From NCBI GenBank assembly GCA_029582165.1, contig CM055869.1, forward strand, positions 59,963,518 to 60,027,517: DNA of 64,000 nucleotides, written 5' to 3'. The notes beneath the pieces were generated by a model. It worked only from the letters and a program-made list of their open reading frames with translations. It was not told where the DNA came from and did not search any database. Both the position numbers and the translations under genes were made by a program. This document shows positions 46,148 through 56,400 of the stretch, piece by piece. The stretch's first letter is position 1; every line of letters starts with the position of its first letter. This DNA comes from Portulaca oleracea (Eukaryota > Streptophyta > Magnoliopsida > Caryophyllales > Portulacaceae).

Positions 46148-47948
46148 AACAAAAAAACTTTCAGGGGCAACACGCTTATGCATGATATGAGGGATCCAGA
46201 TGTAAACAAACTTCTCCCCATAAATTTAAATATCGACTGAATTCAACTGAACCAAGTTTATTTGAGCACCACCTTCTAATTAAGGTTAAATGGGTCACTA
46301 ATCCTTGATTAGGTCAAAAGATATATTTGGATGCCTCTTCTTGTCTTGCCCTTTTCAAAGATTAAAGTACTTGTCAAAGCCTCAAAATTGAATGGCTTTC
46401 ATTCAAGTTGTGTCGCTTCATTTGATAGTCTATGCATACACTCGAGTCTGACAATCGGGTGATTCAGTTTGAGTTTGTAAATCTTGAATCAATTGAAATC
46501 AATCTTTTTAAATAGTAAAATTTAATGGTAAGATTATTAAATTCTACCGCTCTATACTTGCCCGAACGAGATTTTGGAATATTGACTTTAGTTTGATTTG
46601 GATAATTTTCGGTCTGAATTAGTTTGAGGCCGTCTAAATTTTAAGGTTTAGGGTTTAGGGTTTAGGTTTGTTTTGTGACTCCAGTTTGATTTCAGGTCAT
46701 TTGGTTTTGGTCATATAAATTTTGCCAAAAAAACGTGCATAGTATGCTGTTAATCTCAACTAATTTAAGTGGCAAAGTCATAGTAATTAATTCTATTAAT
46801 TAGGGTTTGAATTTTGTTTTGACATATATGCCTTTTTCTTTGTTCTTAGGCTCTAGCACATCATATTTATTTGCCACATTGTTTTTGTTTTTTTTTGTGT
46901 CTTAGGCTTTAGGGGTTTTACATACCTATACTCAGCTATGAAAAATAGGAATGCTTGTTTAAATTTTTATGTGTCAATTTTTATCTGAGTCGATCATCCA
47001 AATTTGTGCAACTCAGAAACAACTGAATACAATTTTGATTCTTTTATTCGGATTTAAAATCAAGGCACAACATATTTCCTATTCATAATATTCAACCACT
47101 ATTCGACTCTACTAAATTTATCCAACCTATATTTAACCCAAGCAAACCAATTTTTATTACCAAATTAGTTTACATAAAAGTATGAAAACTATATAAGCAA
47201 TAAGATAAAAGAACAATAATCCAGAAGATGTTTTTTTTTTTTTTTTGGAATCTGGGTAAAGAAAGATGGCAGAGGAACTTAGGAGACTCTTCTCACGAAG
47301 CGTCTTCCTAAATTATCATAAAGCAAAATTATAAAAAAAAACTCAGAAAATGTATTAAAATAGGCAGAAATAACAGTTGAGAAATGGCTATCTAAGGATG
47401 TACAATAGTAAACCTGCCTTGATAAGCACGAGGCTTAAGTCCTACGTACAAAATAAACTTACCCTTTTTATTAACATTGATGAAGACAACCCTCCTAACT
47501 TCATGCCTTCTTCTGTTATGTGTCTTCATCATCCTCATTTCACACTCCATGAATCATCACTAAATAAATTCATCTACCTATGGTGAAACCCTAAATTTAG
47601 GGTTTGTTTTATGGACCGGGTTTACTATAGCATATATGTGTTGAATTACGACGGCCTACATGTTAATCTCCATATGCTAACCCACATTGGGAGAATGAGT
47701 TATCCTTTAACACGAGAAATGACAAAAATTTAATGTTATATCGAGTTTTAACCTCCTGCCCATTACCCATATAAAGGAAAGAGGATAATCGGATATAGTT
47801 AGAAAAAATCTAAGACCTACATACTTTTGATTAGGAATCTTAATCCTACATAAAGAACCCTAATAGATCGAGAATCGAGATAGAAATTCACTAGCATAAT
47901 TTTAAACCTATGAGTCAATATTAGGAACACAAATAAGAAAATAACGGT
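46148..47948. other. Gene-free stretch
   Basis: Includes a short telomere-like run at 46642-46667 (GGTTTAGGGTTTAGGG). No coding exon recognised. Confidence 0.4.
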
Positions 47949-48186
47949 TAGTGCTGTCAAACTTTTGTCCAACCCAAATACCCGAATCTGTCTAACCCGG
48001 GAAAATGACAATGTCCCAATATTTGGACATAACATTTCTCTTTTTCTATTGTTCAAACCCAATTTTGACCTAGACTTAGCTGTGTTTGAATTGTTTAGCT
48101 CGAGAAAAACCTAATCCGAACATTAATTTCTCGTCCGAATTTTGACATTTGCCAAATTTGACCGACCTGAATTTTCGCCTGCCCTA
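47949..48186. mobile_element. hAT MITE family A, copy 5
   Basis: Left TAGTGCTGTCAAACTTTTGT, right inverted TAGGGCAGGCGAAAATTC. The flanks ATAACGGT and ATAACGAC match at 6 of 8 positions. Interior TTGGACATAACATTTCTC and TCTCGTCCGAATTTTGAC as in other copies. Confidence 0.8.
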
Positions 48187-49250
48187 ATAACGACCATAAT
48201 AGGAAGGCGGGAGAAGATGAGAGAAAATGTTTTGATTGTTAGTTGGCGGGAAAGAGTGAAAATTGGAATAAAGAGGCAACCAAGGAAGAAGAAGAAGAAG
48301 GAGCCTTTGATTCCTGCTAAAGAGCCTACACACCCACTCCCACAATCAATTAAAAGTAGTAAAAGCTGTCATCTTTGGCTCTTTTTGGGACCCCTTTGGT
48401 AACCTATGCTATTCTACTAGAGAAGAACCCAATGCCAAGCATAAATAATATAAATATATGGTTATTCTAATATTCTCTTTAACTTATTTTTGTCATATAC
48501 AAATTTCAGTTTCAGTATGAAACCGTTTCATGTAAATTTAATGTGAGACAGATTCTTTAAATGATGAACTTTTGATGTTGTACTATGATTAATAAGTGTT
48601 ATTAGAATGACATTGTCAGAAAGGTTATGTGATATGGTCTCTTACTGTGATTTATCAATGAGTGATATTAAATGACATAGTAGATTTATCAGTTAGTCAT
48701 CTCTACTTTCATAAAATTTATGGCAAAGTTGTATGTCTCGTGATGAGTTGAACTCCTTAAATGATGATCTTTTAATATTGTACTATGATTAATGAGTGAT
48801 ATTAGAATGTGTCATAAAATGATGTGATACGATCCCATGTTGTGATATTAAAATGTCACGGTAAATTTATTAGTTAGTCACCCCTATTTTCATAAAAATT
48901 TATCATAAAATTAAACGTCTCATTATAAATTTATGGCTATACAGTTTCACATAAGACTTAGTTCTTTGGCCCAATAGAATAAATTATACAAATGCTTTAA
49001 GTTCATTTAAAATCATTTGAATGGAATAGTATTGTGAACTGTCATATATATATATTAAGCCCCCAAAATCAAGCTCAAGTCACTATCTTTGATCCTCCAA
49101 TAAATCCCCACATCCTTCACCCACTTTGTCTTTGTCTTTGTCCATCTTTTTCTCTTGTTTTACATGTTTCTATGAAGAACAAAACTTCACTAGACATCAA
49201 ACATCAGGAAAAACAAAAAGAAGAAGAAGAAGAAGCAAAAGAAGAAGAAG
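48187..49250. other. Upstream region of the repeat-rich gene
   Basis: At 48520-48920 two diverged copies of TGAACTxxTTxAATGATGA-type text suggest an old repeat. A TATATATATATTAAG stretch at 49046-49060 could serve as a TATA box about 200 bp before the start codon. A (GAA)n-like purine run, 49216-49250, directly precedes the ATG. Confidence 0.4.
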
Positions 49251-50444
49251 ATGTTGTTGCTACGGAACTCCATATCCAACACCAAGAAGTTCCTCCAACG
49301 AACAATCGACACGTTCAAGTCATTCATCTCCAAAGGCAACAACATGTATGAAAGACTCCCAAAACCCAAAACACCTCCTTGTCATCATCCCTTGTTGTGC
49401 GGCCCAAATCCGACTGATCATAATGTTGATGTCGGTATCGAATCCGGGTGTAAAGAGTTGGACAACTTCTACTCCGAGTTCACTCACCGGTGGGACTCGA
49501 ACAAGGCGAAAAACAAGGGTCAGAATCGAGCGAAAACCCAGAAAAATGAGGTGGGTTTGACAGTTGCATCTCAGAAAATGACATTGTCAGAGACTCAGGG
49601 ATTCTGCACGGGTGATCGTGCGGAAAAAAGAAGAGGGTTTTTGAGGACTCGAGCGAAGACCCAGAATCAGAAGACGGGATTGCCAGAAGATAGTGCGGAA
49701 AAACGAGGTGGGTTTCTGAAGAATCGAGCGAAAACCCAGAAAAATGAGGCGGGTTTGACAGTTACATCTCAGAAAATGACATTGTCAGAAACAGAGGAAT
49801 CCTGCACAGAAGATCATGCAGAAAAAAAAGGAGGGTTTCTGACGAATCGAGCGAATACCCAGAATCAGAAAATGGCATTGTCAGAAGATCGTGCAGAAAA
49901 ACAAGGTGGGTTTCCGAAGAATCAAGCGAAAACCCAGAAAAATGAGCAGGTTTTGACAGATACATCTCAGAAAACGACATTGTCAGAACCAGATCATCCA
50001 GAAAAAAGAAGAGGGTTTCTGAAGAATCGAGCGAAGACCCAGAATCAGAAAATGGCATTGTCAGAGACCCAGGAATCCTGTTCAGAAGACCGTGCAGAAA
50101 AACGAGGAGGGTTTCCGAAGAATTCCCAGAAAACCGAGAACATTTCGACAGATACATCTCAGAAGACGACATTGTCAGATTCTGCACAGAAGATGAACAG
50201 GAGGCAATCGTGGTCTTCCGATGTTTGTTCGAGGAGTGTTAGAGAAAGAAGGCTGTGTTTGGTAGCAGAGAAATTGAAGAAGTTGGAGATTATCAATGAA
50301 GAAGAAGATCAAGGGAGTAGTTCTGTGGATGTAGAAGAGATTCTTCATTACTATTCAAGACTTACTTGTCCTGCTTATCTTGACATTGTTGACAAGTTCT
50401 TCACTGAAATGTGTGCTGAATTTTTGGGTTCAAAGTTGGCTTGA
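49251..50444 (+). CDS. Repeat-expanded plant protein with an OVATE-like C-terminus
   Basis: 397 residues, one exon. I do not know a named function. The N-terminus (MLLLRNSISNTKKFLQRTID, then TFKSFISKG and YERLPKPK) looks like that of a small plant-specific family of unknown role. Residues about 84-316 are a coding minisatellite. Units with NRAKTQKNExGLTVxSQKMT alternate with units with RAKTQNQKMALSEDRAEKxG, giving a higher-order period of about 63-69 residues and nearly three full rounds. After a basic segment comes SVDVEEILHYYSRLTCPAYL and DIVDKFFTEMCAEFLGSKLA, which align in spacing with the OVATE domain end in the gene at 20839 (ELEELL, L.SP, EVFAEICNALF). The repeats are lysine/arginine-rich, low complexity and probably disordered. 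The start is the first ATG of the frame. Confidence 0.8.
   Translation: MLLLRNSISNTKKFLQRTIDTFKSFISKGNNMYERLPKPKTPPCHHPLLCGPNPTDHNVDVGIESGCKELDNFYSEFTHRWDSNKAKNKGQNRAKTQKNEVGLTVASQKMTLSETQGFCTGDRAEKRRGFLRTRAKTQNQKTGLPEDSAEKRGGFLKNRAKTQKNEAGLTVTSQKMTLSETEESCTEDHAEKKGGFLTNRANTQNQKMALSEDRAEKQGGFPKNQAKTQKNEQVLTDTSQKTTLSEPDHPEKRRGFLKNRAKTQNQKMALSETQESCSEDRAEKRGGFPKNSQKTENISTDTSQKTTLSDSAQKMNRRQSWSSDVCSRSVRERRLCLVAEKLKKLEIINEEEDQGSSSVDVEEILHYYSRLTCPAYLDIVDKFFTEMCAEFLGSKLA
49501..50200 (+). repeat. Coding minisatellite, period about 190-208 bp
   Basis: The DNA word CGAAAACCCAGAAAAATGAG begins at 49531 and recurs at 49739 and 49927. CAGAATCAGAA-containing units alternate between them. The last round is partial. 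The array keeps frame throughout. Confidence 0.85.
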
Positions 50445-50583
50445 TCATGGTGTCTTTTTTTGGTTAGTATTTCTTTTTTTTTTTCTCCTTTTTTCGGATA
50501 TCCCGGCTGTTTTTGTGACTCTTGTGATTGGTGATGAGTTGATTTTTAATAAGTTGATTTTTAATAAGTTGATGCATCTATGA

Positions 50584-50940
50584 ATGAGATTGAGAAATGA
50601 TAAATGTCTTGGACAAGACACTTGTTAAGTGTCTTATGATGCTATATATTTGTAAATTAAATTGCAAAAAAATGACATGGTTGACTTCTACAACTATAAA
50701 TAATATATATATAAATATTCTAAAATCACATTTTTATCTATCGTTTTTAAAATTTATGAAAATGCGTCCAAAATATTACAAACTTCTTATAATTGATAAT
50801 TAATAGTATCTGTCAAAAAAAAATTGAGGTTAAAAATGATAACAAATATTGATTTTATAAGAGAGAAGACATTTAAACAGTGTCTTGGGGCAAGACACTT
50901 ATCATCACCCAGATTGAGAAATGATAAATGTCTTGAAATA
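50584..50940. mobile_element. MITE-like insert with AAGACACTT ends
   Basis: Left GATAAATGTCTTGGACAAGA then CACTTG; right CAGTGTCTTGGGGCAAGACA then CTTATC, mutually inverted and each nearly self-palindromic. A 25-bp host segment, GATTGAGAAATGATAAATGT and CTTG, occurs on both sides (about 50587 and 50914). Related interiors occur at 51360-51700 and 55209-55480. Confidence 0.55.
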
Positions 50941-51945
50941 ATAAACTAGTTCTTTCTTGATCACATAGTTGGAATTTCGGGTGAGTTTCGAGTTTTTAGA
51001 GCTTATCAATTGACATATTCTGCGCGCAATCGATTTGTAAAAATTTGAAATGAATTTCTCTACGAACAATAATAAAATAACAAGAGAGTTTTAAATTTCA
51101 AGGCGTACGTACACCGCAAAAATGAGATCCACACCGAAAGTTATTATTTAGGTGTTGTATAATCTACAAACTAAAATGCATTAAGTCAACACACGGACAC
51201 AACAAATTTATGCCATCATCAAGGAAAAGTTATTATTTTTTGGGACAAATTTATGCATTAAGTCAACACACGGACACAACAAAAATGAGATCCACACCGA
51301 AAGTTATTATTTTTTGGGACAATAGAGGCATGTAACCATATAACAAAATGGCACGAAGTGTCTTGTTTTTAGTGTAAAAATAATCTCGTTCCCTATTAGA
51401 TAGTGTAAAAGAAAGAGTATGATTGAATTGTATGAGCATAATATCACTTGTAGATTATATAAAATTATACTCGTATTTATTTTTTTATCTATTGTTTACA
51501 TTTATGAAAACATGCATAAGAAAAGTCGTGACAGATGATGTTGGTTTGATAATGAAGTCATGCATTTGGCAGCGTAGTCAGTTGATATTGTATTAATCAC
51601 GACTAGTAAAAAATTAATGTTAAAAATCATAATAAATATTAATTTGAGGTTAGAAGAGACTATTAAACATTGTTTTGTGTCAAAATATCATAACATTACG
51701 TGAATTGAATGGTCATTATTGTCGTTTCCCGAGTTTCTTATTGACACTTCAATTAAGTCAAATTCGAAAGTGATATGACGTGGAGCAGTTTGTGGTAGAG
51801 TTTGTGTCAAATTAGTTTGTGCACATAGACCGGTTGTTTGTTATTAGATATTCTTTAGATGTCACATATTTCAAGTTTTTTTTCATATATTAAAGTGCAA
51901 ATATGGGGAAAAATCTCTTGTAGAAACTACCTAAATAAATAGACT
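50941..51945. other. Gene-free stretch with local duplication
   Basis: At 51118-51345 CAACACACGGACACAACAAA and GAGATCCACACCGAAAGTTA each occur twice, marking a local duplication. A relative of the AAGACACTT element lies at 51360-51700. No gene recognised. Confidence 0.45.
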
Positions 51946-51962
51946 AAACACTACCGAATACT

Positions 51963-52480
51963 CTCTTCTTTTCTTTTTCTCTCTATAATTTTGAGAAAAC
52001 ACTAGCCTCCTCTTTTCTTTTTCTCTCTAAAAAACCCTAGCCTCCATCTCCTTGGAGGGGCTGCCATCGATTCTTTTGTCGATGGTAAGCCCCAATTTGA
52101 TTGATTATACCCCAATTATTAGTTTGGTTTTACGTTTTCGCAAAGAAAGTTAGTCTCTTCTTTTGTAAGAGTTTTTTTGTACCCTTATTTAGGGTTTTTA
52201 GTCTCTTTCTATAGATTTTGTTTAGTTGGTGTTATCTAATACGTTGGAAGAAGATCAACTTTCAAGTCGCTATAGCACGGGTTGTGAGGTTCTCCATCAA
52301 TGTTAAAGATGCAGAGTCATCGAAGAAATTTGAGTCGAACGTCAGTAACATTAGTATTAATTTTTTAGAAGTTGAATTTCATATCTTTGTTTTAGATCTA
52401 CAATTGTTCAATCACGGTTTTCATTGTAAGTGTCATATGACTTGTTATTAATGAAATTGTTATGTTTGGCTTCAAAAAAA
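51963..52480 (+). mobile_element. Internally deleted or SINE-like non-LTR retroelement
   Basis: A pyrimidine-rich start (CTTCTTTTCTTTTTCTCTCT) and AAACCCTAGCCTCC text resemble the 5' UTR of plant LINEs. It ends in GTTATGTTTGGCTTC and poly-A. Flanked by a perfect 17-bp duplication AAACACTACCGAATACT (51946-51962 and 52481-52497). At 518 bp it is far too short for a full LINE, and no RT or endonuclease was seen. The right duplication overlaps the first two bases of the next Stowaway element, which was therefore already in place. Confidence 0.8.
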
Positions 52481-52495
52481 AAACACTACCGAATA

Positions 52496-52997
52496 CTTCC
52501 TCTCTTTCATATTAATTGTCGTAATTTGACTTTCACGATCTACGATGTTACTTTTTAATTAATAATTTTTTTACATAATACTACCTCCGTTTTGTTTTAT
52601 CTGTCGCCTAGGGAATTGTGGCAAAAACTTTGACTGTGAATATCTTAATTTGTAGAATGATTCATCATATAAAATTGATATCATTAGATTCGTAATAAAA
52701 AATACTATTAAAAAAGTATAATATTATATTTTTCTATAAAAGTTTTATATTAGAAATTATTGATTAAAAATTGACACTGAAAACCGTAAATGACAGATAA
52801 AAAAAAACGGAGGGAGTATATTATTAACAATTGCAATATTTTACTTTTATGACAGTATTTTTCGTTACGATCTGATAGTAACAATTTTATATAGTCACTC
52901 ATTTTATATATATATATATATATAAATTTATTATCAAAATTTTTGAAATTTAACTTTACAATTTCTAAAGACAACAATTAATATGTAACGGAGGAAG
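52496..52997. mobile_element. Stowaway MITE split by a second MITE
   Basis: Ends CTTCCTCTCTTTCATATTAA and AATATGTAACGGAGGAAG, flanked by TA. The interior continues across the insert from TTTTTTTACATAATA to TTATTAACAATTGCAATA, the usual family order. The (TA)n run at 52907-52924 is inside. Confidence 0.85.
52581..52816. mobile_element. Nested Stowaway-type MITE, 236 bp
   Basis: Ends CTACCTCCGTTTTGTTTTAT and ATAAAAAAAAACGGAGGGAG, flanked by TA (52579-52580 and 52817-52818). Interior GTGGCAAAAACTTTGACTGT and ATTAGATTCGTAATAAAAAA. Confidence 0.85.
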
Positions 52998-53378
52998 TAA
53001 TTCACTTAGGATAGCATCTAGCATTGGACCATAGTGAACTATTCTAGTCAAAAGGTGCTGAGAGAAAAAAAGAAAGAAGAATGATGAAAATTAGTTTATT
53101 CATTATTCAATTGTTTGTGACATGAATAAATAATAATTGTTTAAAATGCTTCTAATTCTAAATAGTAAGATTAGGCCACCCCTATCATGATGATGATGAT
53201 AAAAAAAAGGTTAGGGTTTTACAATGATATATATAAATAAATACTCTCAATTTTCAAAACATTAAAAACCCAAAAATTGCTCATATCCAAAAACAAGATA
53301 GGGCCCTTAGCCACCTTCTTTTTGCATGATACTTTGTCATTGGCTAAGATGGAGCTAGATCAATCCTTGGAATGTAGG

Positions 53379-53990
53379 GCTGTTCACGGGGTGGATACCC
53401 GAATCGATTACAGATGATTTTTTCGGGTATCCGAAAATTTGGGGCGACCAAACTCTTGAACCGTAACCATAACCGAAAGTTTCGGGACGGATACCGATTA
53501 ACCAAAAAACCCGATTAATTATAATCATATGAGTTTCTAATTTTTATTTTTAATTTGTAATTATTAATTGACACTCCAGTAGCAAAAAATGTTTCAAAAA
53601 TGTTCTGAAACTGGGCCAATAGGACCAATGACATCTGAGTTTTCATACGTTTTGAGTTTTTGGAGGATTTGGAATTGGAGCACTGAGCGCCAACATTAAC
53701 ATAAATTAGGGTTTTTTCCATATTAAAATTTGGGCATGGAAAGTGGAATGGAGATTGGAAAAAGATAGGCAAAAATTAAATATGGACCTAAATGTTAAAT
53801 TTAATTTCAGGTAATTCGGGTACCCGAAAACGTTTAGGGGTCGATCCGTAACCGAACCGATTAACCGAAAATATTTCGGGGCGGTTACCCGATCCGATTA
53901 AAATTGATTTTTTCGGGGCGGGTTCCCTAAATTAATGACCGGGTAGCGGGTTTCCGAATCGGATTTTTCGAGGCGGTTATTTATGAACAC
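53379..53990. mobile_element. hAT-like element with GGGTACCCG-type interior
   Basis: Left TAGGGCTGTTCACGGGGTGG; the right end, inverted, starts TGTTCATAAATAACCGCC. Flanks TTGGAATG and CCGGAATG share 6 of 8 positions. The interior repeats GGGTACCCGA, CCGAAAATTT and TTTCGGG on both sides of a lower-GC core (about 53525-53800) that may be a second insertion. Confidence 0.55.
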
Positions 53991-54369
53991 CGGAATGGGA
54001 ATAAGGCTTTAGGCCACAAGTCTATCCCAATAGCCTTTGATAATTCTAAATTGATCCAATATTTTTTCCTACTTAGTATCATACCAAATAAAACGGGATC
54101 TGTGATCCAATATTTTTTCTGCTTGGTATCATACCAAATTATAATGATAAATATTGATTATATATAACAATAGTTTTATGACTTTCTAACCGCTTGTAAA
54201 ACAAGTAAAGAGTTTTTATCCTTTTTTTCTTTTTTGTTATGCGGAGGGATAGAATTTGACATTGATTATAATTATGTTTGTGTGTGTCAAATTAGAAATT
54301 ATATATGTGTGTGTCTTTAATCAACGTTTGAATAAACGTATATGACTTGTATTTTTCTTAGTGAAGTCG

Positions 54370-54595
54370 ATAATATAATTTTAGAAGATGTAGTCTCAGT
54401 CACAGCTTAAGTAGTTTCAAATGTGTTTATGTTAAGAGGGTTGGCGATCTCGCCGTTCATCATCACTTGGCTAGAGTTGCCCTGTCCGAGGATGAATAAG
54501 TCTGGCCAGGGGTTTGGCCTAGTCAGGTTGCTCCTTATGTATTTATGGATTGGCTAGCAATATAAGTTCGTGGCTTATTTTCCCTTCAAAAAAAT
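54370..54595 (+). mobile_element. LINE 3'-end fragment
   Basis: G+C-richer block with TTGGCGATCTCGCCG, GGCTAGAGTTGCCCTGTCCG and GGTTTGGCCTAGTCAGG, ending TTATTTTCCCTTC and an A run. The form resembles a plant LINE 3' UTR with poly-A. No target duplication was resolved. Confidence 0.45.
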
Positions 54596-55600
54596 GAAGA
54601 AAAAAAAGTAACAAAGTATTTTGAGAGATAAGGAGTACAATATTTTAATAAACATAGTCAAATCAAGTATATATTGGGAAGATACATATAAATTTTCTTA
54701 TTTATTTCTTTTTAATTGGTTCAAAGTTACATATTGATGTATTGTTAGGATGACATTAGAAAGTAGAAACATAGCCAACTATTAAGGATGTATTGAAAAA
54801 ATTTTCTATGTTTGATTTTTTTTTTTAATAAATGAAAAAGTTTAATGTGGGACTCTATTTTTCACAAGCTCAGTAAAGTGTTTCTAAAGGGGCTTGTAAA
54901 ATTTTTTTTCCTATAAAATTTTTTCCTAAAAATAATTTTTTCGAAAAACTATCAAACGCATGGGTTGTGAAATAACAAACCACGGAGGGAGAAATAAATG
55001 GGCCCGGGGAATTAATCACAAAGCTAGGCCGTGAAAAGTAATAATGTGTGTCTCTAATTGGACCAAACTATTATTGGGCCCTTTTTGTGAGCCCATGAAT
55101 TATCGATCAAATTTTGGCCCATATTTGTTTCTAACTTGGAATTACCAAGACACAAAGGGATGATGCTCCAAGACGTTCCCTTAGAACTTAGAAGTGATTC
55201 ACATATTAGATTGGTTCAAAGGGATGTATAAAACCTATATGATTGTAAATGAAATTGAAAAACAATTACATGATTGATTTCTATAACTATAATAATACAT
55301 ATAAATGGTATATAATCTCATGTTTGTTTATATTTTTTAAAACTTACAAAAATGCATCTAAAATATACCTAACGGATGGGGTTCATTCGTTAGGTTGTCA
55401 ATTTTGATTGTTAGCGGAGCCAACACATTCCAAGTTTTTTATAATTGATAATTGATAGTAACTGTTAAAAAATTAAAAAAAATCACTTATGTATAAATGT
55501 CAGCATATCCCAATAATAAAGGTGATAATATTTTGGATTGAAATATACACAATTTTATCACCATTATTGAAGTCTATGATAAGAGCAGTAAAATCATTTA
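54596..55600. other. Gene-free stretch
   Basis: A GGGCCCGGGG patch at 55002-55011 and TGGGCCC/GGCCC words to 55115. A Tourist-like relic with CTATCAAACGCATGG near 54960. A relative of the AAGACACTT element at 55209-55480. No gene recognised. Confidence 0.4.
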
Positions 55601-55833
55601 GGGAGTGTTTGGTAGGAACTCCAGGAAAAAAAATTCCCTCCATGGGAAGTGGGAAAGATTTCCCTGGGAAAAATTCCCTTACTCCCTAAGGGAAATTTTC
55701 CTTAGAAAATGGAGAAAATAGTGAGCCCATCTTGAAACTTTTTGAAGTCAACCCGCATCTAAACATGGGAAAAATAAGTCAACCCGAGAAAATTGACCAT
55801 TTCCACGGGGTTATTGACCAACCAAGCGCACCC
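55601..55833. mobile_element. Tourist-like (PIF/Harbinger) MITE, 233 bp
   Basis: Left GGGAGTGTTTGGTAGGAACT, right TTGACCAACCAAGCGCACCC, flanked by TTA (55598-55600 and 55834-55836). Shares its core with 27018-27245. Confidence 0.85.
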
Positions 55834-56164
55834 TTAGATATAAAGGACAATATATTAATATCCTATAATAAAGATGATATAGTACAATTCAAAATTCAAA
55901 GAAAAAATATTGATGGTCATAAAAATGAAGAAACACTGTTATTTCTATTTATGTTAGCACTCCTACCTCGACAAATATCGGTAAAATATATATAAACACA
56001 AATAGATATCACTATCAAAATCTTGAAAAGGAAACTTTCAATTAGCAAATCCAAATTTGAATACAACTCATTATAATCACCTCCTTAGAAGTGATTAGTG
56101 AAATATTGTGAATTGAACAAGTGTAAAAAAAATATAGTAAAAAACTATGCCATCCAATGGACAT

Positions 56165-56400
56165 CAGCCACGTATGTGTACCAGATCAGCTCACGTGGTA
56201 AAGTGGGCCCAGCGGGCCTTATTGAAAAAGAAGGCACTCTTTTGGGGCCCTTATATGTGGGCCCGGCCCATTTATTTTTCTTTTAGTGGGGCCCACTGTA
56301 GGTTTGGGTCATAACCCACGTTGTATTGTTACACGCGTCCGGCTTTTATGCTTTTCTGTGGGGCCCACGCGATCAATAACTCACTGGGTTTTCGTCCGAG
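56165..56400. promoter_or_regulatory. Promoter-like GGGCCC/G-box island without a recognised gene
   Basis: Within 240 bp there are CACGTGG (G-box), GTGGGCCCAGCGGGCC, GTGGGCCCGGCCC, GTGGGGCCCACTG and GTGGGGCCCACG. The GTGGGCCC core is the class I TCP / site II motif of plant promoters. I could not find a gene starting on either side. It may be a relic promoter, a non-coding RNA promoter or part of a mobile element. Confidence 0.4.

Noticed and set aside
49762..50187. 141-residue open frame antisense to the repeat-rich gene
   Set aside because: Open only because the minisatellite repeats lack stops in that frame; low complexity.
52218..52451. 77-residue open frame in the non-LTR element
   Set aside because: No RT, zinc-finger or RNA-binding motif seen; starts at a non-ATG codon. 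Treated as element body.
55732..55995. 87-residue open frame near 55.8 kb
   Set aside because: Spans the right half of a Tourist-like MITE and adjacent A+T-rich DNA; no family resemblance.
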